DNA of 64,000 nucleotides. It comes from Diprion similis. Lineage: Eukaryota > Arthropoda > Insecta > Hymenoptera > Diprionidae. Within the stretch, counting starts at the first letter, position 1, and every line of letters begins with the position of its first letter. The notes under the pieces are model-generated. The model was not told where the DNA came from and did no database searches. It worked only from the letters and a program-made list of their open reading frames with translations. The translations under genes and the position numbers were made by a program. Shown here one piece after another: positions 13,107-27,300 of the stretch. Where the stretch lies: positions 17,546,001 to 17,610,000 of the forward strand of contig NC_060112.1 in the NCBI RefSeq assembly GCF_021155765.1, in the 5' to 3' direction.

Positions 13107-13324
13107 CGACCTATTGACACATCTCGCGGTATAAATTAATCGACCAGCCTTCTCACAGCTTCCGTTCAACGTGGAGGCTAACAAAAAGTATCACGAGTTA
13201 CGAATAAGCGAAAAGAGATGCCTCGCGAAATTCGGTCTCTCTAACTTTGGTATATAATTCACTGTGTACCTACAGTTGGTCGATATAATCTACCGATTGA
13301 TCAGACAATTCTAAAAACGAAACT

Positions 13325-13326
<2 letters not shown>

Positions 13327-13370
<44 letters not shown>
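13327..13370 (+). repeat. (AG)n microsatellite
   Basis: About twenty-one AG dinucleotides, with a shorter GA run at 13390-13400 nearby. Confidence 0.95.
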
Positions 13371-13375
<5 letters not shown>

Positions 13376-13579
13376 CGAAGTATGATAGAGAGAGAGAGAC
13401 TACTGATAATACGGACTAGTAGAATAATTTTTTTATAATTTCATTGGTATGTGTGAGTATTTTACCTCGGTTTGAAAAATTCTCTTTTCGAACGTGTGAC
13501 TCTGTCCTCGGTTACACACACGAAGAGTATAGAACGTGATATTGAGAGAGAGAATCCTTGTCCCAGACTCCAGTCTGCA

Positions 13580-13616
13580 ACCAGCCAGCCAGCCAGCCAT
13601 CCAGCCAGCCAGCCAG
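13580..13616 (+). repeat. (CCAG)n tetranucleotide repeat
   Basis: Eight to nine CCAG units with a single T interruption (CCAT). It lies inside a GC-richer patch that has open frames on both strands and no recognised protein. Confidence 0.9.
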
Positions 13617-14065
13617 AATCGCCAGTCTGCGTAGCGAGGAGGAGAGTATATCCTATAGGTATATCTATGGACGGTTCGCAGGTCGCCGCTCCCTGAGAGA
13701 TCACTGCCCTCATCCGTAGTCGTGCTGGCTTCTTCGTTCTTGGTTTTTGCAACAGGGTTTAACGATAAATCGCAATCCCCCGTCCCGGCGTCGAAATGGT
13801 TGTCAAAAGAGTGTTCGACATTCCGGTAAAAAGAAGTTACATTTGAGAAAATTTCAGTTCAATCCGCGTGCCTGTGTGTGTGTGTCTGTCTTTAATCTTT
13901 CTTTCTTTCTTTTTTCTTTTCTCATCTTGTAAAATGGTATTTGAAATTTTTTCGTCTTTTCATGTGTTAAAATCATGTTCTCACATACGTAACCCCCGTC
14001 CTTTTAACAGTACTCAGTATTTCCGGCCTGAACCAAGGCACTCGGCAACAGAGACTGCCTGCCCA

Positions 14066-14090
14066 CAGCAGCAGCAGCGGCAGCAGCAGC
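14066..14090 (+). repeat. (CAG)n repeat
   Basis: Eight CAG units with one CGG interruption. It lies in the middle of an open frame at 13868-14269 that otherwise resembles no protein. Confidence 0.85.
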
Positions 14091-15480
14091 AAGCACGCGA
14101 AGGCAGCAGAAACACGGCACACAACGAATGCTGGGGCCTCTCCGAATCCGTTTCGGTGTTAAGCTCTGCCGCTATTTTATTATTTTATTTTTATATGTTC
14201 AAGCGGAGTTTCAGCGAGGTTCCCGGCTCGATTTGGCCGAAATATGCGGGCCCGATACACCAAGATTAAATACCCTGACCCCTGGCGATCGAGGAGGACG
14301 TCCTTAAGCCCAAATAGCACTGAAAATGGTAGGATTTTTCGCGGGAGGTATCCCCTCCGAGCAGCGGCGGCGGCCCGGCGAGGCAAGCGACACTCGCGAA
14401 ATATCACTCACTCTAACCCACACCGATGCATACTGCGAATCTCCCCCCTCCTAGGTCGCCCCGTCGCAACAGGCAACGTGTGCTGATACAGGACACCGTC
14501 GCCATCTGGTCGAGAGGTGAAGAGATTATTCGCGAATGCGCGATTTCTCGTTTTCGCGACTCGCCCGCGACGTTTGGAAATCAAGCTGCTCCCCAATTTT
14601 CCCTTGGTTTTTCTATGCGACGGAAACTCGTTGCGCGATACTGCCCAGGCTGATCACTCTCTAGTTGCCTCAATTTTTTTCTACAGGGTGGTTTATCCAG
14701 AGCTATTTAACTCTCGTCGTGTCTATTCAAACTTTTAAATTGCACGCGAATTACGTTACTTCGAATTTTATTCCGTACAGCGTGACGTAACACCGCCGCG
14801 ACCACGTGTAGACCAGTGATCGTATCTTCCTCTTCCCCTTGTACGATCCGAAGATAGTCTGTTCGTAGATCGCCTTCAACTAAAACTCGAAATACTAATA
14901 CGATGCTCCTAAATACGAGCCCTACCTCTTTCTCGTATACTTATTCGCGTTAGCTAACCTCCTCGTACACACCGGTGTACATGCCTACACAACCTATACG
15001 TATACGTTATATCTGTACACTACTGTTAATTTGCTATAGTATATTAAAACTCGAAATTAAATTATCGTGTAGTCGACAGCTGATCGATAAGAACTATAAT
15101 ACACAACTTCCGCTTGGTTTTTTTTTCTTCGTTGCTTCTGTACCTTCTTTTTATAATTTTTTATACTTAACGGGAATTGTTGTCTAACAACTTGTCAAGG
15201 AAATATTATCCTTACCAATATAATTTTTACTACTTCCACTTTTGGTATGCATCGAAAAAATTGTTCGTCGTCACGATTTCTGTAGCATATCTAACATATA
15301 ATGTAACGTGAATTAGTCTGAATCTACTGGTTTATTTCAATAAACTTTGTATTTTTGCAAATTAAAAAAACGTAGTCAAATTCTTGTTATTCTGAATCGA
15401 TAAAAATAATTTACTTGTTATTTACGTTATTGTTTTATTTTCGTCAGGCTTTTTCCAGTCTTCTCGTTTAAGAGGATGAT

Positions 15481-15848
15481 ATAGTCAGTTCTTACCGACT
15501 GCGTTAAATGTCTTCCATCGTGGCCAATATCAGAGGTTATGCATCGCAACGTAAATAAGGACGTCACGGCCGATTTCTACATACAATTCTGAACAAAAAT
15601 ACACCAACGCGTTTTAGTTGTACGCAAAAATAACAAAATGGCATGAAAAATACAAAACCGTGATCGTGACTACTTATTTGTCGTGCCATATCCTTATTTT
15701 TGCGTAAAAACAAAATGTGTTGGTGTGTTTTTGTTCAGAATTGCATATAGAATACGGCTGTTATACCCTCTTTTAAATTGCGATGCATATAGCCTCTGAT
15801 AATAGCCGCAATAAAAGACATTCAACGCAGTCGGTAAGGACTGACTAT
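15481..15848. repeat. 368-bp foldback element with arms of about 180 bp
   Basis: The left arm begins ATAGTCAGTTCTTACCGACT and the right arm ends with its near-exact reverse complement at 15848. Matching blocks continue inward: GACTGCGTTAAATGTCTT, ATCAGAGG...ATGCATCGCAA, ACAATTCTGAACAAAAA, ACACCAAC and TACGCAAAAATAA all recur inverted. The two arms meet near 15665 with almost no loop. No coding capacity is seen. It is either a foldback MITE or a long hairpin RNA locus; no clear target-site duplication is visible. Confidence 0.85.
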
Positions 15849-18393
15849 AGCATTTCCTTGATTACCATTCCTCGTATTCGCCAGAGCAGCTATCTCATGC
15901 TGGGATCCATTTTGGTGCCTCCATACTTTTCAGGTTTCTCGCCGCTGAACTAGCTCCATTGAATTTGTCTATACGACTGTATATTTTACTAATAGTTCCG
16001 GCTAGAAGCGATTAGATGATCTCTTGCTTGATCGACATCGTTTAAGGCTCATAAATTGAACCACGCTGTATTGTTTCATTGTTTTATTTTTTCAATAAAA
16101 ATATACCTGATACTAGACCAAAATAGAAATACGATATTATATCTCGAAACCTGGAATCATGCCTTCCTTCGTGAAAACAGTGGAATTGTAAGGTGTAATT
16201 TTGAAAAATGAAAGACTGTAAAATGAACGATTTCGGATTGACTGGAACTAATACATATGTGCACGCACACAATGCATACGTACATGTAAATAGATGCGAT
16301 TGTTCAGTCGTTGATCAACGAACAGGTGGAACCGTGTGTACAAAGGATGATCAAAATCGTGAGAACTTGATTCTACGGTTAATTTCCGTGCAGGACGAAA
16401 GAGATTCATTACTTCCACTGAATTCGGCTAACCGAGCATAACATTGGGCATCATTTCAGCCTTTTTCGAGCCACGTGTTAGGTACGCAGCTACGTAATGT
16501 CCGACGACACAGGTTTCAATAGGTCAAGTACCGCTTCCATGTATGCATGTTCTACGGAGGTACTTTACAGGGAAAGAAAACCAAAAAATTAATCAAACGA
16601 GAAAATCAAAAAATTCTAAAGTGTTTTATGTATAGTTGCAAAAATTAAAGATGAATCATATATCCTTGTTGTATAACGACGGGTAACTGCAATTGAATAT
16701 TAAGAAGTGTGTTCGCGTTAATTACATTAAAAATTAGTAACCCCTGTCTCATATTATCACAATACTTTAAAAACGGAGAATAATTTGGCGATGTACCTAT
16801 CGAGTTACCGCGCCTTAATAGTCGTCAAACTTTATCAGTTTGAAATCTAGAACGCGATGGAAACTGGCCTCCGTAATTGTTTGCGGAACTAAGCTAGAAG
16901 CAGCGGTACCGCAAATGTCGTGTGTCACGTATACGTGTACTGTTAATAATTACACGTTTTCTCCTTCGGAACTGCGACGAATAGATCTTACAGCGTGTAC
17001 AGTCAATTATTTCAATTGCGCTGTACAAAGAAGGATCGTTCACGCGAAAATACATTAAGGATAAATCAAAATATACGATGCAATATTGGCATGCAACGGG
17101 AGGGAATTATCTCTCAAAGCCTATTCAGCTCAAATCAAATTTACGTTATTCTCGGGTTAGAATAGTTACCTGTCTTCAGTTCCATGATTTTTTTTTTACC
17201 ATATACCATTTTTTGCACCTATTCAATCTATAAATATTGGTTGAATAGACATTTTATTTTTACGTTCAGTTTCGTCTTCTTCTTATTCTTCTTCTTTCAT
17301 TAAAGGATTGTAAAAGTAAAAGTTGCGTTGAAATTTTCCGTTCTAAGAATCAAGCGAATAATGATGGTAATAACATGTGTGAATCGATTATCGTTGAAAA
17401 ACTGTAAGGTATTTGTTTTTTCTTCGTACGAATATTCCCGAGATTTATCCAAAACCGTTTTTCTTTATTTGCAATAATCAACTTTTGTTAGGTTTTTATT
17501 CGTAATGTATTAATATACGTATAATAATATATATTATGTTCATAAATAATATCATATATATTAATATTTTTATTTCCATAGTCATTATTCTTTTTTTTCA
17601 TCTGTTTTCATAAATTAAATAAATAACTCTTTGACTGCAATAATTAAACAAAATATTTTACAAAAGTAATCAGATAGACATATTAGTATAAACTACCAAG
17701 AGATTCGATGAAAAGGGGTGTGAGGTATAGGGTAAAAGAACTAGTTACGTCGACAGCCTTCAAAGCAACTACCTATACACGGGTTATCAGTTCGTTAAAT
17801 TAAAAATTGAATACACAAAGAAAAAAAATATATATATACGTAACAACTTAAAGCACGTAAATTCGTTTTTGTAAAGATTTAAATTACGTCAATAAAATAG
17901 CAAAAATCAATGGGTCGATTGAATAATTGTTTCGTCCCTAAACGACAAATATAAAGTCCTGCATCAGGCGTGTTTCAGCAACGAATCGATGTTCCGAATC
18001 CGAAATCTGACAAATTGTATGAACAAATAATTTGCGCCTAATTCAGTCTATCATTTTTCTTTTTTTTTTTTCAATTTTCGTTTTTCATTTTTTTCTTTCT
18101 TTTGATTTCTTCTACACATGTCCCGTCGTAAAAAGTAGCGTATGCCAATGAATGATAACAATTCAAAACGTGCAAAGATGACTCGATAATTATTACGGTT
18201 AAAACGTTTTGTATAAAATAAAAATGCTATCAACCGCAACGAATAATAAATAAATATACAATTAAATTATTGCAACGTTACAGTGTCGAGGCGCGTTTGA
18301 TTAAAAAAAGAAATTCTATGAACCAAAGATGGTATCGTGAGGTTATGAACCTGAGGTACTGAGAGGCAAGATGGTTCTAAGCGTAGCGAAATG
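15849..18393. other. 3' flank of the USP2 gene and intergenic AT-rich DNA
   Basis: Downstream of the USP2 stop on the minus strand. AATAAA signals on that strand occur at about 17465 and 17570. No coding frame is supported; a 77-codon plus-strand frame at 16208 has no recognised family. Confidence 0.5.
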
Positions 18394-21300
18394 TTACAAA
18401 TTAGAGCTATGCGGCTGTTGTTCATAGAACAATACGTATCCCTCGCTGGAGACGACTGATCTTGCCGCTATTGAAGACACTCTGCTGTCGTTGTACTCAT
18501 GCCACTCTCCCGAGTAAGGATGTTTACAATAGGCAGTATAGTGCCCTGAATAAGTTGTCCCCGAGTGATTTGCCACTCCGTACAAGTTGTAGGTGCAACC
18601 GGCCACTCTCGGTGCAGAAAAGGCACTCAGGTCCAAACCGGTCAGTGGAAAATCAACTAAAACGTTCAATTTACCACGAAAACGTTCCATGGGGGAAAAA
18701 CGTTTCAAATCTGATCGTTGGTTTCGGTCATAGGAAAATCCGATACAATGAATTTGTTCTTGGAGGATAGGGATCATTATCAAATTGATAATAAAGAAAA
18801 ATTCTGCAACAAATGCAGTTAATTCAGACAATTGGTTAATTCAAATTTCACCTGAAACCTAATTTATACCTTATTACCTACATGAGCAAATTATATAAAC
18901 TCAGCTGCCAATAGCAAAATAAATAAAATCGAGCAATGAACAGATACTTTTTTCCCATTTCTCTTTTCCTCAAGAATTGTCTTCTTTCTTTAAAATTCAC
19001 AATCGCAATCAAGTTTTTTTAATATATCCGATACTGATATCAATTTAAATACTGGTATTCATAAATAATCGATCAGTAAAGTAGATCGCGTCAATCTCAA
19101 AAAATTATTTCATGTGTTTATCCACAGTTTTTAAACTCAAGAGTTTTAAGAGCCAAGGCTACCTTTGATTACCCTCATCGATTCAATTTTCTGACACGTA
19201 AAACTCTGAGTCAAATTGGATTTTGCGATGCAGGTAACGTAGTGTTTTACGAATACCAAGATGTAAAAAGCATTATGTGAAAATACTGAAAATTCCAATA
19301 ACGAGTGTAAAAGGATACGAATAACCAATATCTTTGGAAATTTTTGGATGCTGAAACTTTTCGTGCACTTTCTTCTCATCTGGCACTTGGAGCAAGTCGG
19401 CTTTTCATCACCGTCAAGTACTTCTTCCTTTGTAAAGTGCTCCAGGCACTGATTCAGCTTTACTGTACCGCTCCTTGTTGGGATGGGTAAACTCAAGTCC
19501 CAGAATGGATCCAATGTCACGGAAACGTGACCGCATGATGTACAGTGCAACGAGGATCTCAGCTGTCCGACAAATACGTCGACGATCGTGCTGTCTTCGT
19601 TTCTTAGATATCGCTTCCAGCTTTCAGCAGCTTTCTGGCTATCCCTGCAGTTAAAAATATTTAAACGTGGCGAAACAAGACCTATTTTGAAACTTGATGC
19701 GTGATAAACAATTCAATTCTACTAGTGATAAATTATTATTAAAGTGACGTGTGAAATCGACATGTATATTTTAGTTGCTTCGGTCTTTATTATTCAACAG
19801 TAATCGACAGCAGTTCCAAACTTTCTTTTTTAAATCCCTGACTTTCCTATAACCATAGTATTCAGTAGTTATGCATTATGAAGCAAGAAATAATTGTATC
19901 TGATATTCTGATTGCTCAAATTCTGCACCTGGCATTATAGTTGAACATAAAATGAAGCAGAGATCATGACACAAGTAGAATCTCGTATTAGACCCATTGT
20001 CGTTGAAGTTGACATGCAATTGAAATAAATATGGGAACTGCTCTCTAATTCGAAATTTTCAAAAATACTTTTTGCCAATTTTTCAGATTTATCACAACCC
20101 TTCTAGCCATCTTCATTTCTTCACTTTTATAGTATTGTCATCTTACGTGTAATGTTCCGGTATATCCGTGTGAATGGGCTGCGGTTTGACAGTGACCCTG
20201 TTAACATCTTCGTGCAGTCCTTCGAGCAGATATCTCAAAAACTCCTGAGCGTCTTGCTGACTGTAGCCCATAAAGCGAGGAGCAAATCTCTGGATTTGAG
20301 ATTTGAGGGAAGTTGTATTGACAACGTGCTCTCCGCCCACTTCCCAGAGTTCTTGTATCACCTGGGAGAACGCCTTGATCAGCGCACCCTTCATGCTTGA
20401 TGTCGAGGTGTTGATGTCAGCTAGATACTGCTCGTTTATTAAATACTCCAGCAGCGGTCTCGTGTTGCTCAGACATTGGATCACGCTGTTCATAAAACAC
20501 TGAAATACAGTCATTCATACAGAGGCCCATTGTTTTTGATTGTTTTCAATATGAATAGCAGTGAACACGCATCGATTGCATATTTCAAATAGTAAAAAGT
20601 TGTATAATACTGAATGTAAAGAATTTTGTATAAGGTAATGAGCAATACTAACTGTGTTTCCTATGTTTCGGAGACCGTTCAATCCACATCGTTCGTCTCG
20701 AGGAGTCTGCAACCGGTTGCGCGGTGCCCGAATCGTCGGACTTCCCTCCTGTAAATGAAATGATATTTTACAAATTGTTATTATATTATATTATATTATA
20801 TTACTTGGTAAGTTATAGTGTATGAATGAGTTATTTTCGTTGAACTTTGACCCCAACTTCACGCGTTTGAACATTTTTTTTACATTACATATAAATGTAT
20901 CATGTAAATCAGCCTGCAGTCACGAGTCGATGAAAAATATTTACGCGCATTATCGGTAATGTTTCACACGTCAAATCCAAAAAGTTATAGATACTTCCTG
21001 AAGTTTTCAATACTATGAGATAAGTTTTTGCGCATGTATTAGACTTCGATAGTGTCAAAGGATAATGGATAAGGATATGTATTACTCGATAATAAAAGTA
21101 CAAAAGGTGTTAGAAGCATGAGTTAATGTCTGTTTGTAAGTTGAATAACTGAAGAAACATGACGCGAAAAATAAGGACGCTGCATCTTTAATCAGATGCA
21201 AGGAAGAGAAAAATATAAACAATGAGATTGCATACCTTTTATTTCTGTAGCGGTCACATAATAGCGCTTTCGTAAAAACTTGACTAACACTTGTGCTGAA

Positions 21301-24300
21301 TGAGAGTGTATATTGTACGATAACTCATTACTTATTTCTTATACAACCAGCTGTTCTGAGTTCGCTCCCCTGTTTTTCAACGGTGTTTTATACTTATAAC
21401 TGTCGACGCTACATGCGCAACTTCATCAATATCATAAAATCTCATCAATTTATATTACATAATACGAATTACGATTGAGATCGATAAGCTGAAAATAAAA
21501 TATGAAAAGAAAAAGAAGAAAGATACGGGCAAGGTTTAATTATGCACTCCAAAAATATTATAAGCAAATTATAAATAGGACGTACTTAAGCCTTTAATTA
21601 AAGGACAAGGGAGAAAATAAAACTGTATATTTTAATCTTGAAACTGTATCATTATGTTATCAAATTCACTTTCTTATCATAAGATTAACCTGAGCCTACT
21701 TGAACATGCTGATTAAATTATCGTTATAATTAGTGGCTATTCAAAACTACCGAGCGATAAAATATCACAATTTGTATAAAACGAAGAACAAGAAAACAAC
21801 AGATTTCACGACCATTGCCTCAACTTTTGGAATTTGAAAATCATCAAACATCAATATACGATGATCCAAAATTTGAAATACTGCTTCGAATTTCATCTCA
21901 TCGATGTACAAACCTACATCAGCAATAAAATTGACATTATATATACAGTATAGATAGTATTAGAAAATGCAAGTACTGCAGAACGCAGGTAAAGTGCGAA
22001 GCCTTCGTAGTTACGGTTACGTTAAAACTTTGCAGGGTTCTTCGATTTCATGATTATTATATTTTTTCATGATGAAAGAAAGAAAATAAATAAATAAATA
22101 AATAAATACAACTAAATTCACGACGACGATTTCTTCCGAGTTTTCGGAAGCTGTTTTTATGCATCGTTTACACTAGATCTTCGCATTCATCGATCGCTTC
22201 AATTCCAAACGTACCGCCGATTAATCGGCAAAAGAGAGAGGTGCAAACAGTTGAACTCACCTGTCTGTCGTACGAGTGCGAAAATCTGCGATCAACGGCA
22301 CGTGTTTGCGTCGTCGTTGTCGTGACCCGAATACTAGCGTAATTAGATCTTACGTAATTGCAGTGGGCAGCAGTATCAGCGGCGCAAGCAGCAGGAACGA
22401 CGACGCGTTTGCGATTTTCGAGGGGCGCCGCGACGCCAAGCGCGAAAGCATAACCGACGCCAAGTGCCGCGGCGGTCCAAAAGCACCACAAACCCCAACC
22501 CACGAGTTCTACGTAAGCCAGTTTAATATTTTACTCGAATGGAACCCTAGATTTTAACGATGAAGAAAGTATTAAATTTGAGCAAAAGGATGTCAATTTT
22601 CTTTAGTTACATCACATTTTGAGCATTCATTATTTATGATTGTTTTTTTTTTTTTTTTTTTTTTAAACCCGTTCAAAAAGCATTATAATTTACACCGAAA
22701 TCTAGGATTGGGTATACATATAAGAACAAATACACGGTGCGTCGACACCGACGCAAATCTTATGAAAGCATATAATTTTGTCCGACGCTAACCAGTGAAC
22801 AAACTCACCTCAAACCCTCAAAGTCTAAAAGCTCACCGATCACCAGCAAAGTAGTAGTCTATTAATAAATCCTACTACTTGACGGGAGGACAGAATCATC
22901 GCAAAGCGCTGGTCACTCTGACCGAATTTTTCGACACTCCCAGTGAATTTTATCTTCTCCCCTTTCATTTTCTCAGAGAAAATTCTACCGGCCAGCTAAA
23001 TCTTTTCTATTTTTTCGTTTTTCGCACTTTCTAATTCGTTACAAATTAACTTTCTTTTTTAGTTGAGAATTTTTCTGACCAACACTATTTACCAGCTTTT
23101 ATACACGATGAAGTTTGCGATCCTATTTGAAGCTCTACTATAATTGAAATATAAAAATGCATCGAACGTGCAGAATTCTCGTTGTTCAATACTTCGCTTG
23201 AATTCAATCTCTGTAGTCCTTTCTTCGACAGCAGCTATACTTGACCCAGTGAAGTGGCGAGCTGTCCTCATATATAGGTATACTATAGTTTAATAGAATA
23301 CATGCCTATGTGGACCACCACCCGTTCGGATTTGTCTACACTCTACTGTATACGTTACGTATACATTATACACGTGTAGAAGCTACTGGCATAAGCGACG
23401 AAGAGGAGACAAATAGTGCCCCACTGTTCCACTAGTCGACACAAGAATTATATTTATATATCACAGAGTGAACCTTTCTAAATGAAATAAATGATCGGAC
23501 CAAACCAAAGACACGTGTGCTTGTTCTCGAATATAGTATAGCCACTCGATATAAGGCAGTTGCGGGTGGCTGCAAAGCACCGGTGTAATGATTGAGAAAA
23601 ATTAAATTTAATGGAACATTCGCTACTTCGAGTGTTACATATTAATCGTTCATCGATCCGACTTTATAGATTTTTCATTAGGCCGTACAACGAGCGATCT
23701 TATAACGCGAGTCGAGACTTTACATCGGAACATACGTCGCAGCATAAAATTTCTGCACCAACCAGTTGACTCATAAAGTTTATTATAACTGACATAGGTG
23801 TGCATTTACACCTACCTACACGCTACATCAACTCTGCAGCTATTTTCAATGCGCAACCTACATATATACCTATGTTATACCTGCAATACCTTGCCCGTAG
23901 TTTTGTTGAACACGATAGATATTCAATCCCGAGTCTTAAATTGCGTAAAGGTATCCTACAGAGAAGCTAGGGAGTGAAATAAATAAATAAATAAAGGGAC
24001 GCCATGATACTCACCGATAATCAGCACGCTCGTCGACGACTTTTCTATTATATACCACTTAGTTTCTATTCAGTCTTACCATAGAAGTAAAGCAAAAGCC
24101 AGAAGCTTCCGACTGTAAGGGGCTCATATACACCTTTACGGAAGTGAATCTGCTCGTGGGAATCGCGTTTGGAATCTGAGATTTTATCGAATTGATAAAT
24201 ATTTGAAAGAGTAAAAGTTATGCTGATTATCCGACAAGTACTCGGCATGGAATTAACTTAATTTAAACTTTTCAATGTAAATGAATTCTCCAACTCGATT

Positions 24301-27300
24301 GGAGGTAAGCAATCGATGAGAAAAAGCTAACAATGGAAGAACTCTTGGATTTCTAAAACGAACAAAATACAACGATCGCGTACAAAACTTGGTTCTAGAT
24401 TTACTACGTATAACTCGATGTAAAAGTTATATAAGAGTCTTTGGAGTTCAGTTCAGAGTCTGATCCCCGAACCAGGAAACAGAAGAAGCATTAAACGTGT
24501 TTTGTATGCTATGCTGTAATAAACGGATCTTCACCAGATAGATCCAACGATTTTTTACCAAAATTTTGTTCAATAAATCTGTCAAATGTAGGACACATGC
24601 AGCTTGGATAAAAAGGAAGATCAAAAATGTGCAGCAATGCATTAAAGGTGTACAGAACCCCTTAGACGACCAAAGTATCCAACGATACCAAACGAAGAGG
24701 AAAAAAAATCCATGTCACTTACGATTTGATCGTTGATACCGCGATAGACGTTTTGATGGGTGGCTGCAGTAGCCGTTTGCGAATTATTTGCAGCAATTCC
24801 GTTTGCCGCGTTGCTGGTACTTCCGTTACCGGGATAATTGTCACCCCGTCTCGAGGTGGAAGGTAACGAGGATAAGGTCGAGGTATTATCTCCGGCGTGG
24901 TTCACGCCGCTGGGTCGAGAAACGACGGGTTGTCGTACAGCGGAGTTGAAACCATTCGCCGGATCGTTTGAAATGGTATCCAGTAAAGAGGCGGCGTTAT
25001 CGCCGCTACTCTCATAGATAAGGCCACCAGCGGATATGATCCCCAGCTCTGTGTCAGGACTCGGATCTTCGGGCGTTAAAAATCCGTTCAAACGATTGGT
25101 CGTCGTTGCGTGTCTTCCACCGAGTAAACCTTCGTCGTCTTTAGCGTCCTCGTCATCGGTGTTAGGATCGGCGTTATGGTTGTTGTTCGTTAATAGAGTG
25201 TTAGTTAATGAATTGTTAGACGTGTTAGTTACCGGCCGATAAATACAAACCGAGTTAACGTTCACACCATCATCATCAACGTCAGCATCAACGCCATCAT
25301 CAGCAACACAAGAGTTAGAGGGACGAGAATTGGTTTTTTGTAACCCGTTTGACTCAAGGATTCCCGAAGGGCAGGTAGCGGCACCATTTGCCTCGGAACA
25401 CCGTGTGGTATTAATGTTAACGAGTGGAGGCGGTTGCAGCCTGACAGCTCTCGACTGCAGACCCTCGGTACAGTTTCCGTGTTCGTATTCGTATTCGTAT
25501 TCGTTGTTGTTGTTGTTGTTGTTACTGTTATTGTTATTATTGTTGTCGTCGTTCTTAGGCCCCTTTTGCGACGTCCCCGTTACCTCTGTCGCCGCGCTGT
25601 CCGGCTGCGCATGATTGCTGCCAATCAGGTTGCTACCGATCGGAGATCTTCTCGATGCCCGGGGTGGTCGGCCCTGGAGCAGCGTGTTCGAGGTCGTAGA
25701 TTCGTTGGCGGTGAGTAGATGGTTTTTCGCACTGGACGCGTTTCCCCCGACGATTGAGCTCGAGCTCGACGAGTGTACCCCAGGGCTCGTCCCCAACGGT
25801 CCGGCGATTCCGTATCCGTTGACGGCTGTTTTCCCAATTCCGTGTCGTTCGTTGCTGCCCGATATATTTGGCACGTAATTAGCCGGCGAATACTTAGCGA
25901 TAAGGTCCGCTGTCGAGGCCGCCAAACTTCCTAGGGTTTCCCGGGCCTCGCTGTTACGCTGATCCCTCGACGACGAGTATGACGTGGAGTATCTACCAGC
26001 ACCCGACAACACTCCGCTTCCTGGACCACCACCACCACCACCACCGCTGCCCGTGTCCGAGTAAGACGTGGACGAGACTGATAGCGACCTGCGAATAAAA
26101 GCAACCGTTGCGAATTACTACGCTTCTCTATACTCAACCGACCAACATCCCCCCGCCAACAATCTTTCGGGCCGATGGCCAAGGGCTCCCAGTAATGTTA
26201 CGGCTGCACTGGTTATGCAACCCGCTCAATGTCTACTGGCATACATTCGCGTAAGGGTATACAATAACCATTACATACGTGTGTGTGAGTGTGTGTATGT
26301 GTGTGTATGCGCGCGCGCTTGAGATTACAAAAAATTTTACGCCAGCTTGCCATTTCGACTTTTCCGGAATATTATACATATAGTAGATGTAAATCGTAGT
26401 TTCGGGGTAACCGTAACGGTATAAGCAAAAAAAACTGCGCATTATTCGGATAGGAACATGTAATTTATTGCTTGATGAGAAGTACGACTCTACCTGTGTA
26501 AAAATATGCAATAACGTGATCAAGAACCCTAAGCAAATCTGAAAAGCAGTTTAACGGACGGACAAAACTGCACCGCACTATACGTATATACAGCTACGTT
26601 TATCCTCGACAGGTATACAACGTAAAATGTAGTTTTACTGCATTCGTGCAGGTAATTACAGTACATATCTCCGAGTGAGCGGAATGTTACGGTGTAAGAA
26701 TGTATTTCTGTACAGTACAAGTTTCTACTGTACCTTGTAAACATGTTTTTACACAAGCGCATATCGTGATCCAAACATCTAATAAGGACGCTCTGAATAA
26801 ATAACTATGTAACAAAGAATAAACAAATGTGATCATAATTTTCATTACTGTAATGAAGATGATGCAGCACTTGGTATGTAGGGTGAAAATTGGAAAGCAG
26901 ACATTGGTTAGTCGGAATTGATTTGTAAAGTGGAAGAACGAATTTAACATAAACCAAAAGGCATTCTACGATGTAGAGATGATAATTTTTATTCTATCTA
27001 TCGCGTTCCATACTTGCCAAAAATATTTTTGACCGGAAGTTTTAAATCTAGGACGTCTCTACGCTACATTCACTGCAGTGCGTAAGGCCGTTCCAATACA
27101 TGAAATCATACGGCCACGTTGCAGTGGAGATGTATGTACATAATATGTGTACCTATGCTTATTGTCATACGTTATACGGTAATTTTGAAACGTATTTTAT
27201 ATTCCCTGCAATATTGCAACGTATTTCTTTACCGGATTTTCTGTTGTCTTTGTCAGTTTTATTTATTCATTAATATTTGTTTAATCTTTATTTCGTCGGC

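Larger units (their letters stand above)
13107..15480. other. Gene-free region with a GC-rich patch
   Basis: Microsatellites at 13327, 13580 and 14066. A GC-richer patch at about 14030-14660 is open on both strands, but none of the frames resembles a known protein. An exon could be hidden here; I cannot support one. Confidence 0.5.

Noticed and set aside
25036-25878. Plus-strand frames opposite the large USP2 exon
   Set aside because: Antisense shadows; Val/Leu runs arise from the complement of Asn and Glu/Tyr repeats.
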